From Porticoccus sp964395715 (GTDB taxonomy: Bacteria; Pseudomonadota; Gammaproteobacteria; Pseudomonadales; Porticoccaceae): DNA of 64,000 nucleotides. The stretch covers positions 310,001-374,000 of the forward strand of contig CAYNAU010000001.1 of the NCBI GenBank assembly GCA_964395715.1. The letters are read 5' to 3'. Below, piece after piece: positions 25,253-33,942 of the stretch. Under the pieces are notes generated by a model. The model was not told the origin of the DNA, did not search any database, and worked only from the letters and a program-made list of their open reading frames with translations. The translations under genes were made by a program, and so were the position numbers. Each line of letters opens with the position of its first letter. The first letter of the stretch is position 1.

Positions 25253-26392
25253 TCAGCATAGCTCCCCAGTAAATGGCTGTTTCCAGAAAGTTTCTCTCAC
25301 AGCCTCATCGGTGAAATTGGCCTTGAGCCGTTCCTGCAAAGCTTCAACCATACTGCGCCTTTCCCCTTGACCCATACCATAGATACCCAGAAGCACTAGT
25401 GCCAGAGCCTCACTGTCGCCTACGGGAAATAACCGGCCGGCATTTCCCAATACTTCGGGAGCCCCACCACAGTTGGAACTGACTACGGGGATACCCGCCG
25501 CCATTGCTTCCAATAGCACCATGCCGAAGGGCTCATAATCCGATGACAGTGCAAACACGTCAAAGGCACGAAACAAACGTAGAGCATCTGGCACCCGGCC
25601 TTTCAACTCGACTTGCTGGGAAATCCCAAGCTCGCCAATCTGGCGTTCAAGCTCGCCGCGCAAACGCCCTTCCCCCATGATTAACAGGCGGGCGTCCGGC
25701 ATCTTCGGCAATATCTTTGCGAAAGCATCAATCAATGTAGCCTGATCCTTATCCGGATGCAGTCGGCCCACATTACCAACCACAAATGCATCTTTATCTA
25801 TCTGCAGATACTCTCTGGCTTCTTCTTTGCTCAACAAACAACCACGCATGGATTGATAGTCGATATGATTGTAAACAGTCTGAACCTGCCGCTGGGGAAA
25901 CTTGGGGAGAGCAACGCGAGCATCATCGCGAATCGCATTGGAAACGCCTACGAGAAAGAGTCTATCTGACCTGCTCGTCACATAACGTCGGCGAAAAAAT
26001 CGACTGTAAACATCATAGGCATGACTTACACCGATCACTTTTATTTTCGGCAGGTGCGAGGCGATAAAAATTGACTTATAGCGATGAGCAATAGCGAACT
26101 TGAACCGATATTGTTTGTGAAGCTTTTTGATCGCCCGGATCTGTCGAACCTTCAAACCCCGAAGTGCACTGGAATCAAAACCTAAAAAAACAACCTCCCC
26201 ACCCACCAGGCTTTTGACTTGATTGTCCGGTCTTCCCGTGAGAAACACCGTCACAACTCGATAGTCAGTACCCTCAAACAATGCACACCACTGACGGGCA
26301 ACATCTCCAAAGGGGGGCGAATAGCCATGGCATAGCTGCAGAACCCACTTTTTATCTGCCACCACTGACTCCAAAGCTGTTGCCACCATCAA
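25253..26392 (-). CDS. Glycosyltransferase family 4
   Basis: A 379-residue GT-B enzyme. The acceptor domain begins near KKWVLQLCHGYSPPFGDVAR. The donor domain has VGNVGRLHPDKDQATLIDAF, LLIMGEGRLRGELERQI and the EX7E segment EPFGMVLLEAMAAGIPVVSS, followed by NCGGAPEVLG. This is a standard family 4 retaining transferase; the sugar cannot be assigned. It overlaps the sulfotransferase stop by 4 bases (ATGA) and is followed after 1 base by the next transferase, so three genes form one translational unit. Confidence 0.9.
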   Translation of the reverse strand: MMVATALESVVADKKWVLQLCHGYSPPFGDVARQWCALFEGTDYRVVTVFLTGRPDNQVKSLVGGEVVFLGFDSSALRGLKVRQIRAIKKLHKQYRFKFAIAHRYKSIFIASHLPKIKVIGVSHAYDVYSRFFRRRYVTSRSDRLFLVGVSNAIRDDARVALPKFPQRQVQTVYNHIDYQSMRGCLLSKEEAREYLQIDKDAFVVGNVGRLHPDKDQATLIDAFAKILPKMPDARLLIMGEGRLRGELERQIGELGISQQVELKGRVPDALRLFRAFDVFALSSDYEPFGMVLLEAMAAGIPVVSSNCGGAPEVLGNAGRLFPVGDSEALALVLLGIYGMGQGERRSMVEALQERLKANFTDEAVRETFWKQPFTGELC

Positions 26393-27105
26393 AAGCTATA
26401 CTCAAATAGCTCGGCATCTTGCCTGTAGAGATTCATAACGACCTCAGCAGAGCGATCCGTATAATAATTTTGATAGTCACCCCTTGAACTTTTATTAATT
26501 GTTTTTATTGAAAAAACTTGGCTGGGGGAAATCTTAACGGCTCGGCAAATATGTTGCATATGGTCATTCAGGCTTTCATAGCGCCCAACAAAATCCGGGC
26601 CCAACTCGCCGTCCCCATTCACTAAAAATTTATATTGCGGAACAAAATGCAAATTGCTGTTAATGGTTTCATCGTTCAACCAGTTAACGACAAAGTCATC
26701 AAAATTTTTAAAACGTGAAAACTCTTTCGCCATAGGACCATCTCTGCGCGGAGCCCCACCCGCAAGAACAAAATGATAGGCCGAAACCACCCTATCCCAG
26801 GGGTTTCTCACAAATGAGAATGAAAAGTATTCTTTGCAGCAACCTGGTGCTATCGATTCGTACCAGGCGTAAGGCATATGTCCAAGCCCCTTACCCCCGT
26901 CAAAAACAAGATCGTAAATACTACTGCCGGCGGTTTTTGGAATATGGACAAACAGAGCCCTTTTTGAATGAAACGAGTCAGGAAGATTTGTTTCTCCGTT
27001 GAGCATTTTTTTGAATTGTCGAAATTTTAGTGGGCCCATCGACTCTTCTATCCACTGCTTTTCATTCCTTGGCATTAGGCACCACAGTATTTTTGGAATT
27101 TTCAT
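26389..27105 (-). CDS. Sulfotransferase family 2-type protein
   Basis: A 238-residue PAPS-dependent sulfotransferase. The 5'-phosphosulfate-binding loop is ALFVHIPKTAGSSIYDLVFD, and the 3'-phosphate-binding motif is FSFVRNPWDRVVSAYHFVLA. These match the Sulfotransfer_2 family of carbohydrate sulfotransferases. Bacterial members sulfate capsules, nod factors and polysaccharides. Within an LPS core/O-chain locus the likely target is a sugar hydroxyl on LPS. No PAPS synthesis gene (cysN, cysD, cysC) is in the window. The stop overlaps the next GT4 gene, tying it to glycan assembly. Confidence 0.88.
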   Translation of the reverse strand: MKIPKILWCLMPRNEKQWIEESMGPLKFRQFKKMLNGETNLPDSFHSKRALFVHIPKTAGSSIYDLVFDGGKGLGHMPYAWYESIAPGCCKEYFSFSFVRNPWDRVVSAYHFVLAGGAPRRDGPMAKEFSRFKNFDDFVVNWLNDETINSNLHFVPQYKFLVNGDGELGPDFVGRYESLNDHMQHICRAVKISPSQVFSIKTINKSSRGDYQNYYTDRSAEVVMNLYRQDAELFEYSF

Positions 27106-27133
27106 AATGGATAGATAATCTCCTGGATCTTAT

Positions 27134-27919
27134 TCAATCCTGCTTGAGAAAAATTTCGGGGGTTTTGGTCGCAATGATGTCTACACATTGGCTGGCAATA
27201 TAATTTTCATCAATTTTTTTATACCCACTGGCGTCATTTAGAAAATAAGAAAAATTATATGACGACAATATTGAAAAAATATCCTGTAATTTATAATCGT
27301 ATTTTGAAAAATGCTCATCCCATGCTTCAAAAAATATAGTCTCTGTTTTTTTGAGCGTTTCTTCAGCGCCGGTCAAAACATATTTTTCATAGCCTTCTAC
27401 ATCTATCTTTAGCAGATTAATTTGTGACACATCTTTTAACTTGTTATCCAAAGTGTCTATGGGAACCTCTATTCCTCCAACTTCTGCAACCTCATTCATG
27501 TCGTCTTTTGAACGGTCTGAAAAGCGGACAAACCCGCCTTGATCTCCCAGAGCAATCGGGAAGGTTTTAACTTGTTTAAAATTATTTAACTGCACATTTT
27601 TAAATAGATACTTATAACTCTTAGGGTGCGCCTCGAAGGCATAAACAGCACCCTTCTCACCAACCTTGTTGGCCGACAATAGTGTGTAGTACCCAATGTT
27701 TGCCCCCACATCTACAACCACATGCGATGGCTTTAAATAAAAAAGAAAAAAGCGATCTGCTAATTGGTAAACGCCACGATTCTCGAAGCTGTCAACCCAA
27801 AGGCGTCTTGATATTTTTGTTGGATAAAACCTAATTTTAAATCCGTATTTTTTTATTAAAAAAATACGGCACGCACCCGTTTTATACAAAACTTTTGAAA
27901 TCTCTCTGAGCAAACTCAT
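27134..27919 (-). CDS. FkbM family S-adenosylmethionine methyltransferase
   Basis: A 261-residue methyltransferase. SAM-binding motif I is VVVDVGANIGYYTLLSANKV; the acidic loop is YAFEAHPKSYKYL. The FkbM signature INLLKIDVEGYEKYVLTGAE lies at about residues 170-190. FkbM enzymes O-methylate sugars and polyketides. The ATG at 27919 is preferred over a TTG two codons upstream. Base composition is strikingly AT-rich, more than any other gene here, which suggests recent horizontal gain. It probably methylates a sugar of the LPS glycan, by context. Confidence 0.9.
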   Translation of the reverse strand: MSLLREISKVLYKTGACRIFLIKKYGFKIRFYPTKISRRLWVDSFENRGVYQLADRFFLFYLKPSHVVVDVGANIGYYTLLSANKVGEKGAVYAFEAHPKSYKYLFKNVQLNNFKQVKTFPIALGDQGGFVRFSDRSKDDMNEVAEVGGIEVPIDTLDNKLKDVSQINLLKIDVEGYEKYVLTGAEETLKKTETIFFEAWDEHFSKYDYKLQDIFSILSSYNFSYFLNDASGYKKIDENYIASQCVDIIATKTPEIFLKQD

Positions 27920-27957
27920 ACACAATCCAAATGCAAATAAAAAGGCGCTATCTGAAA

Positions 27958-29691
27958 TTAATTATTTTTAACCACCAATACATCTTCCATAATCAAATAC
28001 TGCAGATCTGAACCAAAGAACATATTGAGTGCGTCCGTGGGCGAGCAGACCATCGGCTCACCTCGCCGGTTTAATGAGGTATTCAGCACCACACCATTAC
28101 CTGTGAGCTTTTCCATTTCCTCCATCAACTCATAGTAACGGGGGTTGTACTCACGCTTCAGCGCCTGAGCCCTGGCTGTACCATCCTCATGAACCACTTC
28201 AGGCACGCGGGTTTTCCACTCCTCCTCCACCTCAAAGGTAAAGGTCATAAATGGTGCCGGGTGATCCACTTTGAACATTTCCGGTGCAACGCGATCCAGC
28301 ATACTGGGACAGAAGGGCCGCCAGCGCTCGCGGAACTTGATCTGTTCGTTAATGCGATTGGCGACACCTTTCACACTGGGACACCCCACAATAGAGCGAC
28401 CCCCAAGGGCGCGTGGACCAAACTCCATGCGCCCCTGAAACCAGGCCACCGGATTGCCATCGGCGAGAATCTTGGCAATGCGTTGCGGTACTTGGTCAAT
28501 GATTTCGTACTTTGGGTTTTCCGGGTGCTGTTCACAGGCGCGGATACAGTCATCATTACTGTATTTTGGTCCCAGGTAGACATGCCCCATGGGCTCTGGC
28601 TGGATGCCGCGCTGCTTCAGTGCATAGGAGGCAGCACCCACCGCCGTGCCGGCATCCCCGGAAGCCGGTTGCACGAAGAGTTCCTTCACTTCATCGCGGG
28701 CAATAATTTTCTGGTTGAGTTTGACATTGAGCGCACCGCCGCCGGAAAAGGCCAGCTTACCAGTTTCCTTTATGATATCGCCGAGGTAATAATCCATCAG
28801 CTTCAGCACCACCTCTTCAAACAGCGCCTGAATGGTAGCCGCATAGTCAATATAGGGCTCGTCAGCAATATCGCCTTCACGCTTGGGACCCAACCAGTCG
28901 ACCAGTTTCTGGCTGAAGTAAAACCCCACACCGTCCTGCTTGTAACGACGTACGCCAACTGTATTCACCAGGTGCGTATTGATTCGAAAATCCTTGCTGT
29001 CAAAGTCGATAAGGCGGGAAAAGTCATATTTGCTTGGATCCCCATAGGGCGCCATTCCCATCACCTTGTACTCGCCATCGAGCATTTCGAAGCCCAGATA
29101 TTGGGTAATGGCACCGTACAGTCCACCCAGGGAATCGGGGTCATAAAATTCCTTGATCTTGTGAATGCGGCCGTTTTCACCATAACCGAAAAATGTGGTC
29201 GCATATTCCCCTTTACCATCCACACCCATAATGGCCGTCTTTTCCTGAAAACCGCTCAGGTGATAGGCACTGGAGGCATGGGCCAGGTGATGCTCAACAG
29301 GCTCAAATTCCACATTCGCAGGATCAATGCCCAGCTCACGCAGCAAGCCAAATACCCGTTCACGGTAGCGGCGATACCGACGGTTGCCATTCAGCAGAGC
29401 ATCCAGCGCGCGATCCGGGGCGTACCAGTAACGCTTGGCAAAGTGCCAGCGGGCCGGACTAAAAATGGAGATCGGCGCAAATGGCACCGCCACCACATCT
29501 ACCGCATCGGGTTTGATACCGGCATATTCCAGGCAGAATTTTGCTGCCTCCAGAGGCATTTTGCCCTTCGCGTGCTTATCGCGAATAAAGCGTTCTTCTT
29601 CCGCCGCCGCTACCAGCTTTTCATCCACATAAAGTGCCGCGGAGGGATCGTGGTTAAGAGCACCGGAAATACCAAGAACAATAGTTGACAC
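27958..29691 (-). CDS. Carbamoyltransferase (NodU/CmcH family), probable LPS core carbamoyltransferase
   Basis: A 577-residue two-domain enzyme. The N-terminal Kae1-like domain has ISGALNHDPSAALYVDE, EEERFIRDKHAKG and HHLAHASSAYHLSGF, whose His residues bind metal. The C-terminal YrdC-like part has AWFQGRMEFGPRALGGRSIV and TSLNRRGEPMVCSPTDA. It moves carbamoyl from carbamoyl phosphate to a sugar hydroxyl. The same position in the Pseudomonas core locus holds the enzyme (wapO) that carbamoylates heptose II. Start is GTG 29691, two bases after the kinase stop, with AGAAGG upstream. Its composition returns to the genome norm, unlike the FkbM gene after it. Confidence 0.92.
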   Translation of the reverse strand: MSTIVLGISGALNHDPSAALYVDEKLVAAAEEERFIRDKHAKGKMPLEAAKFCLEYAGIKPDAVDVVAVPFAPISIFSPARWHFAKRYWYAPDRALDALLNGNRRYRRYRERVFGLLRELGIDPANVEFEPVEHHLAHASSAYHLSGFQEKTAIMGVDGKGEYATTFFGYGENGRIHKIKEFYDPDSLGGLYGAITQYLGFEMLDGEYKVMGMAPYGDPSKYDFSRLIDFDSKDFRINTHLVNTVGVRRYKQDGVGFYFSQKLVDWLGPKREGDIADEPYIDYAATIQALFEEVVLKLMDYYLGDIIKETGKLAFSGGGALNVKLNQKIIARDEVKELFVQPASGDAGTAVGAASYALKQRGIQPEPMGHVYLGPKYSNDDCIRACEQHPENPKYEIIDQVPQRIAKILADGNPVAWFQGRMEFGPRALGGRSIVGCPSVKGVANRINEQIKFRERWRPFCPSMLDRVAPEMFKVDHPAPFMTFTFEVEEEWKTRVPEVVHEDGTARAQALKREYNPRYYELMEEMEKLTGNGVVLNTSLNRRGEPMVCSPTDALNMFFGSDLQYLIMEDVLVVKNN

Positions 29692-29693
29692 TG

Positions 29694-31112
29694 TTAAACC
29701 TTCTTATTGACTAATGTGATACCGACTTGTGCAGCAAAAGGCTGCAGTATCTGCTCAAAATGCTGCCAGGTGTTGCCCTGCCAGTTATCCATAAAACGCT
29801 GCAGATCCTTGCGATAATACTTACTGAATTGGCGCTGACCGCGATGACGCTGCACACCATCCAGGTCGATCACATACAGCTTCTCACCGGACACAATCAG
29901 GTTGGTGGCTTTCATATCGCCGTGACTCACCCGACCCATTAGCAGCTTCTCAAACAGCCCGCTGACTTCACGATCAAGCCAATCGGGTATCTTGCTACCA
30001 CCCTGGCGCAACAGCCAGGCCTGCAGGTTGTCGCCCTCAATGCATTCCGTCAGCAAATATGCCTCTTTACGCAGGGGGCCAAAACGGTTTTCCCGCATCG
30101 CCAGAGGCAACGGTGTGGCTATGCCGAGCAATTCTAACCGATGGGCACTTCTCCAGGAAATCCAGGCTCGACTCGGCCTGAAACATCGGCTCAGACCGTG
30201 CCAGAAATCCTTGATGTTATAACGCTTTAAAATCCATCCGGCAGGATTATCACCGGGCACTTTTACCACCGTGGCCGTATTACCCCGCTTCAGAAACACC
30301 GCCTGACCCATCGCCGCTTCCGGCTGCTCCATTAATCGCAGCAGACGATCACTGGCTGTAGCCCGCAACACCACCAGAAAAGCCCCTTTTATTTTTGGCA
30401 CCAGGAACTGGGTACAGTTGCGGACTGTTTTTGACAGGTAATGTTGAATGCGCCGTTCTCGTCTTCTGGCGATGACAGACTGCAACGAAGCAGCCTCTGG
30501 TGGGTTGGCACCATACACATCGATGACCTCCCCAACCAGGCAATCATAGTCGGGCGTCATCTGCGCAAAAAACAAACCCAGGTTATCCAACGGCCCCCGC
30601 AACGGCTCTATGCCACCGCCATCGACCATGTACAGCACACCTTCCTGCAGCAGGAAATTGTCCAGGTGAATGTCTGATTGCATAAACCCGCTTTCATGTA
30701 AACGGCCCGTCAGTGCTAAAGCCATCCGCAAGTGACCGGCAAAAATTTCCGGCGGATCGGACTCGTAACTGGCCTGCAGACTTACCGCTTTTTCAAGAAA
30801 CTCTGTGGCCAGCAGGAAACACTCTGCAGCTTCATCCTTGAGAGCCCAGACTTCCGGGGGGCAGGGAATATCGGCCTCCCTGATGGCCGCCAGCCCGGTG
30901 CGTTCGCGTTCAAAATCGCGCTTGCGGAAAAACAGTTTCACCAGAACGGAAGCTCCACCCCAATGACTGCGAAACACCACCCGCCGGCCTGGCAGGTGCC
31001 GAAGAACCTGTTCACAGGTCAGTGCCTGACCACCGGGGACATCCAGGGAAAATGGGCATGCCAACCCCAGAGGTGCGGCTTTTAACTGCGCCAATGTCAG
31101 TTGATCAGCCAT
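29694..31112 (-). CDS. Tandem-domain LPS kinase (two kinase-like domains)
   Basis: A 472-residue protein with two kinase-fold domains. Domain 1 (about 1-210) has a catalytic-loop-like SGFMQSDIHLDNFLL and a metal site VLYMVDGGGIEPL. Domain 2 (about 250-470) has RVSHGDMKATNLIVSGEKLY, then VIDLDGVQRHRG. Both keep the catalytic Asp, the Asn and the second Asp, so both could be active. Its place between the carbamoyltransferase and the InaA-type kinase is that of the large LPS kinase in Pseudomonas. I start at ATG 31112, which overlaps the preceding stop by 8 bases and has GGTGGAG upstream; an upstream start would add a non-family extension. Probably phosphorylates core sugars. Confidence 0.78.
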   Translation of the reverse strand: MADQLTLAQLKAAPLGLACPFSLDVPGGQALTCEQVLRHLPGRRVVFRSHWGGASVLVKLFFRKRDFERERTGLAAIREADIPCPPEVWALKDEAAECFLLATEFLEKAVSLQASYESDPPEIFAGHLRMALALTGRLHESGFMQSDIHLDNFLLQEGVLYMVDGGGIEPLRGPLDNLGLFFAQMTPDYDCLVGEVIDVYGANPPEAASLQSVIARRRERRIQHYLSKTVRNCTQFLVPKIKGAFLVVLRATASDRLLRLMEQPEAAMGQAVFLKRGNTATVVKVPGDNPAGWILKRYNIKDFWHGLSRCFRPSRAWISWRSAHRLELLGIATPLPLAMRENRFGPLRKEAYLLTECIEGDNLQAWLLRQGGSKIPDWLDREVSGLFEKLLMGRVSHGDMKATNLIVSGEKLYVIDLDGVQRHRGQRQFSKYYRKDLQRFMDNWQGNTWQHFEQILQPFAAQVGITLVNKKV

Positions 31113-31875
31113 GCTCCACCACCCGCTTTGAAGCCACCCTTTCCGCCACGGCCTGCTCGAGCGCCGATGCGGTCCAGCGATGGGGGCAGGTTTCAATATA
31201 ACCGGCATAGATCCACTGCCGCTCGTCAGCAGTTAACCCGGGCGTATGCCGCACCAGCGTATCCAGGTCTCTCAACCCCGATTCACGGGTAAAGATACGC
31301 TTGCATTTTTCCAGATCGATAAAGCGCAGCGCATTGGTATTTCTGGTGGGAAAATAGACATGCTTGGGATAAAGGCAGCCATGCTTCATACCGGCAGCAT
31401 GAAGGCGACCGATCTCCCGCCCCAAGGTGGTCAAACCTCCGCAGCGCACATCGCCTTCATGGTGCTGCTCGAGCCAGCGATCCATGTCGCAATACTGATC
31501 CAGTGATTCCGTCACCAGTACCGCCCTGTCATCCCGCTGTTTCTGGCGACCACAGACAGCCACATCCAGGGTATGAACACCCTTGTTTGACAGATTCCGT
31601 ATCGTCAGCCACTCACGCAATGCCACCGGAATCCCCCGGAATGGGTGAGACAGGCTGCGGCAATTGAAGTTTTGCTGGCGCTTGAGATAAAAGCGTTGCT
31701 CTCCATCGACACAGGGCAAGCTGAATGTTCCCACCTCGCTCCAGCCACCCCTGGCCCGGTTGGGCTCATCAACTAACTGGGTACCAACCTCCCAGAGCGC
31801 CAAAAAGGAGTCCAGGTTATTGGCCTGAAACACCGACAACCAGGCTGGACTGATAAGGAAAAAATTGCTTTTCAT
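31105..31875 (-). CDS. InaA-family lipopolysaccharide kinase-like protein
   Basis: A 256-residue protein of the LPS-kinase InaA family. Recognisable parts are EQRFYLKRQQNFNCRSLSHP (candidate nucleotide Lys), PVALREWLTIRNLSNKGV and GRLHAAGMKHGCLYPKHVYF, then ALRFIDLEKCKRIFT. In the catalytic loop the usual HxD is HGC, with Cys where WaaP has Asp and no classic Asn, so it may be an unusual kinase. It precedes the tandem kinase by an 8-base overlap and follows waaP after 131 non-coding bases in which I see nothing notable. Confidence 0.8.
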   Translation of the reverse strand: MKSNFFLISPAWLSVFQANNLDSFLALWEVGTQLVDEPNRARGGWSEVGTFSLPCVDGEQRFYLKRQQNFNCRSLSHPFRGIPVALREWLTIRNLSNKGVHTLDVAVCGRQKQRDDRAVLVTESLDQYCDMDRWLEQHHEGDVRCGGLTTLGREIGRLHAAGMKHGCLYPKHVYFPTRNTNALRFIDLEKCKRIFTRESGLRDLDTLVRHTPGLTADERQWIYAGYIETCPHRWTASALEQAVAERVASKRVVEHG

Positions 31876-32006
31876 CTGGGTTGGCCTTGCAACGGCTTGC
31901 GGGGACGTCGAACCAAATTATTCTCCATCATATCCACACAACTTTGTCCGGCAAAGAGCAGACAAATCTCCGCTACAGGATATGTATCGACAGGGAGCAA
32001 GCGCAC

Positions 32007-32822
32007 TTATTCGTGGTACCCCTTTCTGATGCCCTTGCTGTGTAAATGATCCGCCTCGCGCTGGACCGAGCGATAAAAGCCCCTGCCTTCTGCGAGAACC
32101 TGCCGCAGGGATTGTTGCTTGTAAGCGCGCAGAAAACACCAGACATCCCGATCATCAAACCCTGCTCGCCGGGCGGAATAATAGAGCGCCGCGAGATCCT
32201 TATGTCGCCAGCGACGCGGGGTGCGCCGACGAATCTGTACACGGTGCAGGTCAATCACATAGATGGGCCGCAGGGAAACCGACACGTCTCCATAATCCGG
32301 CGATGTATCCAGCAGAAAGTGACACAGGTAGAAATCCCGGTGATTGACCCCGTGATCGTGCAAACTTCGGGCTATCCGCGCCACCCGCTTTACCAGCGCC
32401 CGGCGCTCGGCCACGCCCATGTCCCGCAGCACCTGCGGGTTGCAATACTCGTCGAGGGGTTGTGTCGGCTCCAGAGCCTCTGTAATCAGGAACGACTGTT
32501 CACGGGCGGGATTGCTACCGCGGCGACCAAATGCCACCGCCGTCATGGTATCCACACCCAGGGATTTCAAACGGGCGATAGCCCGATATTCATTTTCGGC
32601 ACCCAGAACCGGCACACGCAGATACAGCAGATTTTTCAGGATTTCACCGACACCGACACCGGCATGGGTTTTGATGAAAAAGGCTTTACCATCGCATTCA
32701 AAGCGAGAAGTGCGGCGATCGCCCATGTCGCGATAGGTTTCACCGGAAATGGCAAATGCCTCTGCAAAGGGGTCAGATCCGGCCCATTTTGAAGCAAATG
32801 GCTCAGCCAGAAACAGCTTCAT
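32007..32822 (-). CDS. waaP: Lipopolysaccharide core heptose(I) kinase WaaP (RfaP)
   Basis: WaaP phosphorylates heptose I of the inner core, which stabilises the outer membrane. The 271-residue product has KAFFIKTHAGVGVGEILKNL with the nucleotide Lys, GAENEYRAIARLKSLG (helix-C Glu), and the catalytic loop GVNHRDFYLCHFLLD with the essential Asp, then IYVIDLHRVQIRRRTPRRWR as the metal site and basic tail. All key residues are intact. It overlaps the waaG stop by 20 bases, so the two are coupled, in the waaF-waaG-waaP order of Pseudomonas but without waaC. Confidence 0.96.
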   Translation of the reverse strand: MKLFLAEPFASKWAGSDPFAEAFAISGETYRDMGDRRTSRFECDGKAFFIKTHAGVGVGEILKNLLYLRVPVLGAENEYRAIARLKSLGVDTMTAVAFGRRGSNPAREQSFLITEALEPTQPLDEYCNPQVLRDMGVAERRALVKRVARIARSLHDHGVNHRDFYLCHFLLDTSPDYGDVSVSLRPIYVIDLHRVQIRRRTPRRWRHKDLAALYYSARRAGFDDRDVWCFLRAYKQQSLRQVLAEGRGFYRSVQREADHLHSKGIRKGYHE

Positions 32823-33942
32823 GCTTATGCTCCATTACCCGCTCTATTACGTCAGCCGCCCGCTCTGGCATATCGTAAATGTCCGCCACCCTGGAAAACT
32901 GTAGCCCGTTATTGCGCCACTGGGATTTATCAGCCTGCAACATATCACACAACACCTGATCAAATGCTTCCTGACGGTAAGGTGACGGCAACACGGTGCC
33001 CGCTCCGGCTTCCGCAATGTAATGGGCATAACCACAGACATCGGTGACCACTACCGGCAAACCCGCTACCACCGCTTCCAGCAACACGGTGCCCGTATTT
33101 TCAGCGTAGGCAGGGTGCACCAGCAGGTCTGCCCCCAGCAGGAATCGGGGCACATCGTCACGCCCGGCAAAAAAATGCACCTGCTGATTGACACCGAGCT
33201 TGTTGCCAAGGGCCCTGAACTCTGCGGCATCATCCTGACCGATCACGAACAGGCGCGTGCGCTGGCGCAGCCCGTCGGGCAACGAAGCGAGACCTCGCAA
33301 TGTGCGGTCTACCCCCTTGGTGCGAAAACCGGAACCGATTTGCAGCAGCAACTGCTCGTCATCGGCGAGGCCAAATTCCCTACGAAATGCCAGACGAATG
33401 TCTGCCGCATTTTCCGGGGCACAGCGGTCGTGACTGATCCCCGGCGGCAACATCGTCATTCGCTCGGGCTCGGTGTGGTAGTAATGCTGAAACAGTCCCT
33501 GCTGAACGGAGGAAATCATCAGGATTTCTGTCGGCAAGCCGGGTGTAAACACGGCCTGCTCATAACGGGCAAAGTGTCGGTAGCGGGGAGTCAGCCGGTA
33601 CCACCAGGGGCGAAGATGACGGGATTTATGCTCAAAACAGGGGTCTGCACAGTAATAGACATCCAGTCCCGGCATTTTGTTAAAGCCCACCACCGCATCC
33701 ACAGGGTACTGTTTGATAGCATCGCCTACCCAGGCTGAAAACTTTCTGTACCTGGAGGGGCCGCTGGCTGCCTTAGCGGGGACTATCACCACCTGGAGCC
33801 AGTCCGGCTGATCACCATCCCAACTCAATGTGTAGGCGATGACTTCATGCCCCCGGTCCACACAGGCTTTGGCAATTCGCAAAAAATCCCGCTGCAACCC
33901 ACCGTAAGGGAAATACTTGTAGAAACAGAATGCCAGCTTCAA
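32803..33942 (-). CDS. waaG: Core glycosyltransferase WaaG (family 4)
   Basis: WaaG adds the first outer-core hexose to heptose II from a UDP-sugar (glucose in enterics, galactosamine-type in Pseudomonas). The 379-residue product has the WaaG N-terminus KLAFCFYKYFPYGGLQRDFL, the middle NKMPGLDVYYCADPCFEHK, and the donor motif ENTGTVLLEAVVAGLPVVVT. Length and motifs match RfaG/WaaG. It overlaps waaF by 4 bases and waaP by 20 bases. Exact sugar specificity is not readable. Confidence 0.94.
   Translation of the reverse strand: MKLAFCFYKYFPYGGLQRDFLRIAKACVDRGHEVIAYTLSWDGDQPDWLQVVIVPAKAASGPSRYRKFSAWVGDAIKQYPVDAVVGFNKMPGLDVYYCADPCFEHKSRHLRPWWYRLTPRYRHFARYEQAVFTPGLPTEILMISSVQQGLFQHYYHTEPERMTMLPPGISHDRCAPENAADIRLAFRREFGLADDEQLLLQIGSGFRTKGVDRTLRGLASLPDGLRQRTRLFVIGQDDAAEFRALGNKLGVNQQVHFFAGRDDVPRFLLGADLLVHPAYAENTGTVLLEAVVAGLPVVVTDVCGYAHYIAEAGAGTVLPSPYRQEAFDQVLCDMLQADKSQWRNNGLQFSRVADIYDMPERAADVIERVMEHKHEAVSG

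Noticed and set aside
28189..29688. Plus-strand open frame of about 500 codons opposite the carbamoyltransferase
   Set aside because: It lies fully antisense to a clear enzyme gene and its translation has no family pattern; it is a codon-bias shadow.
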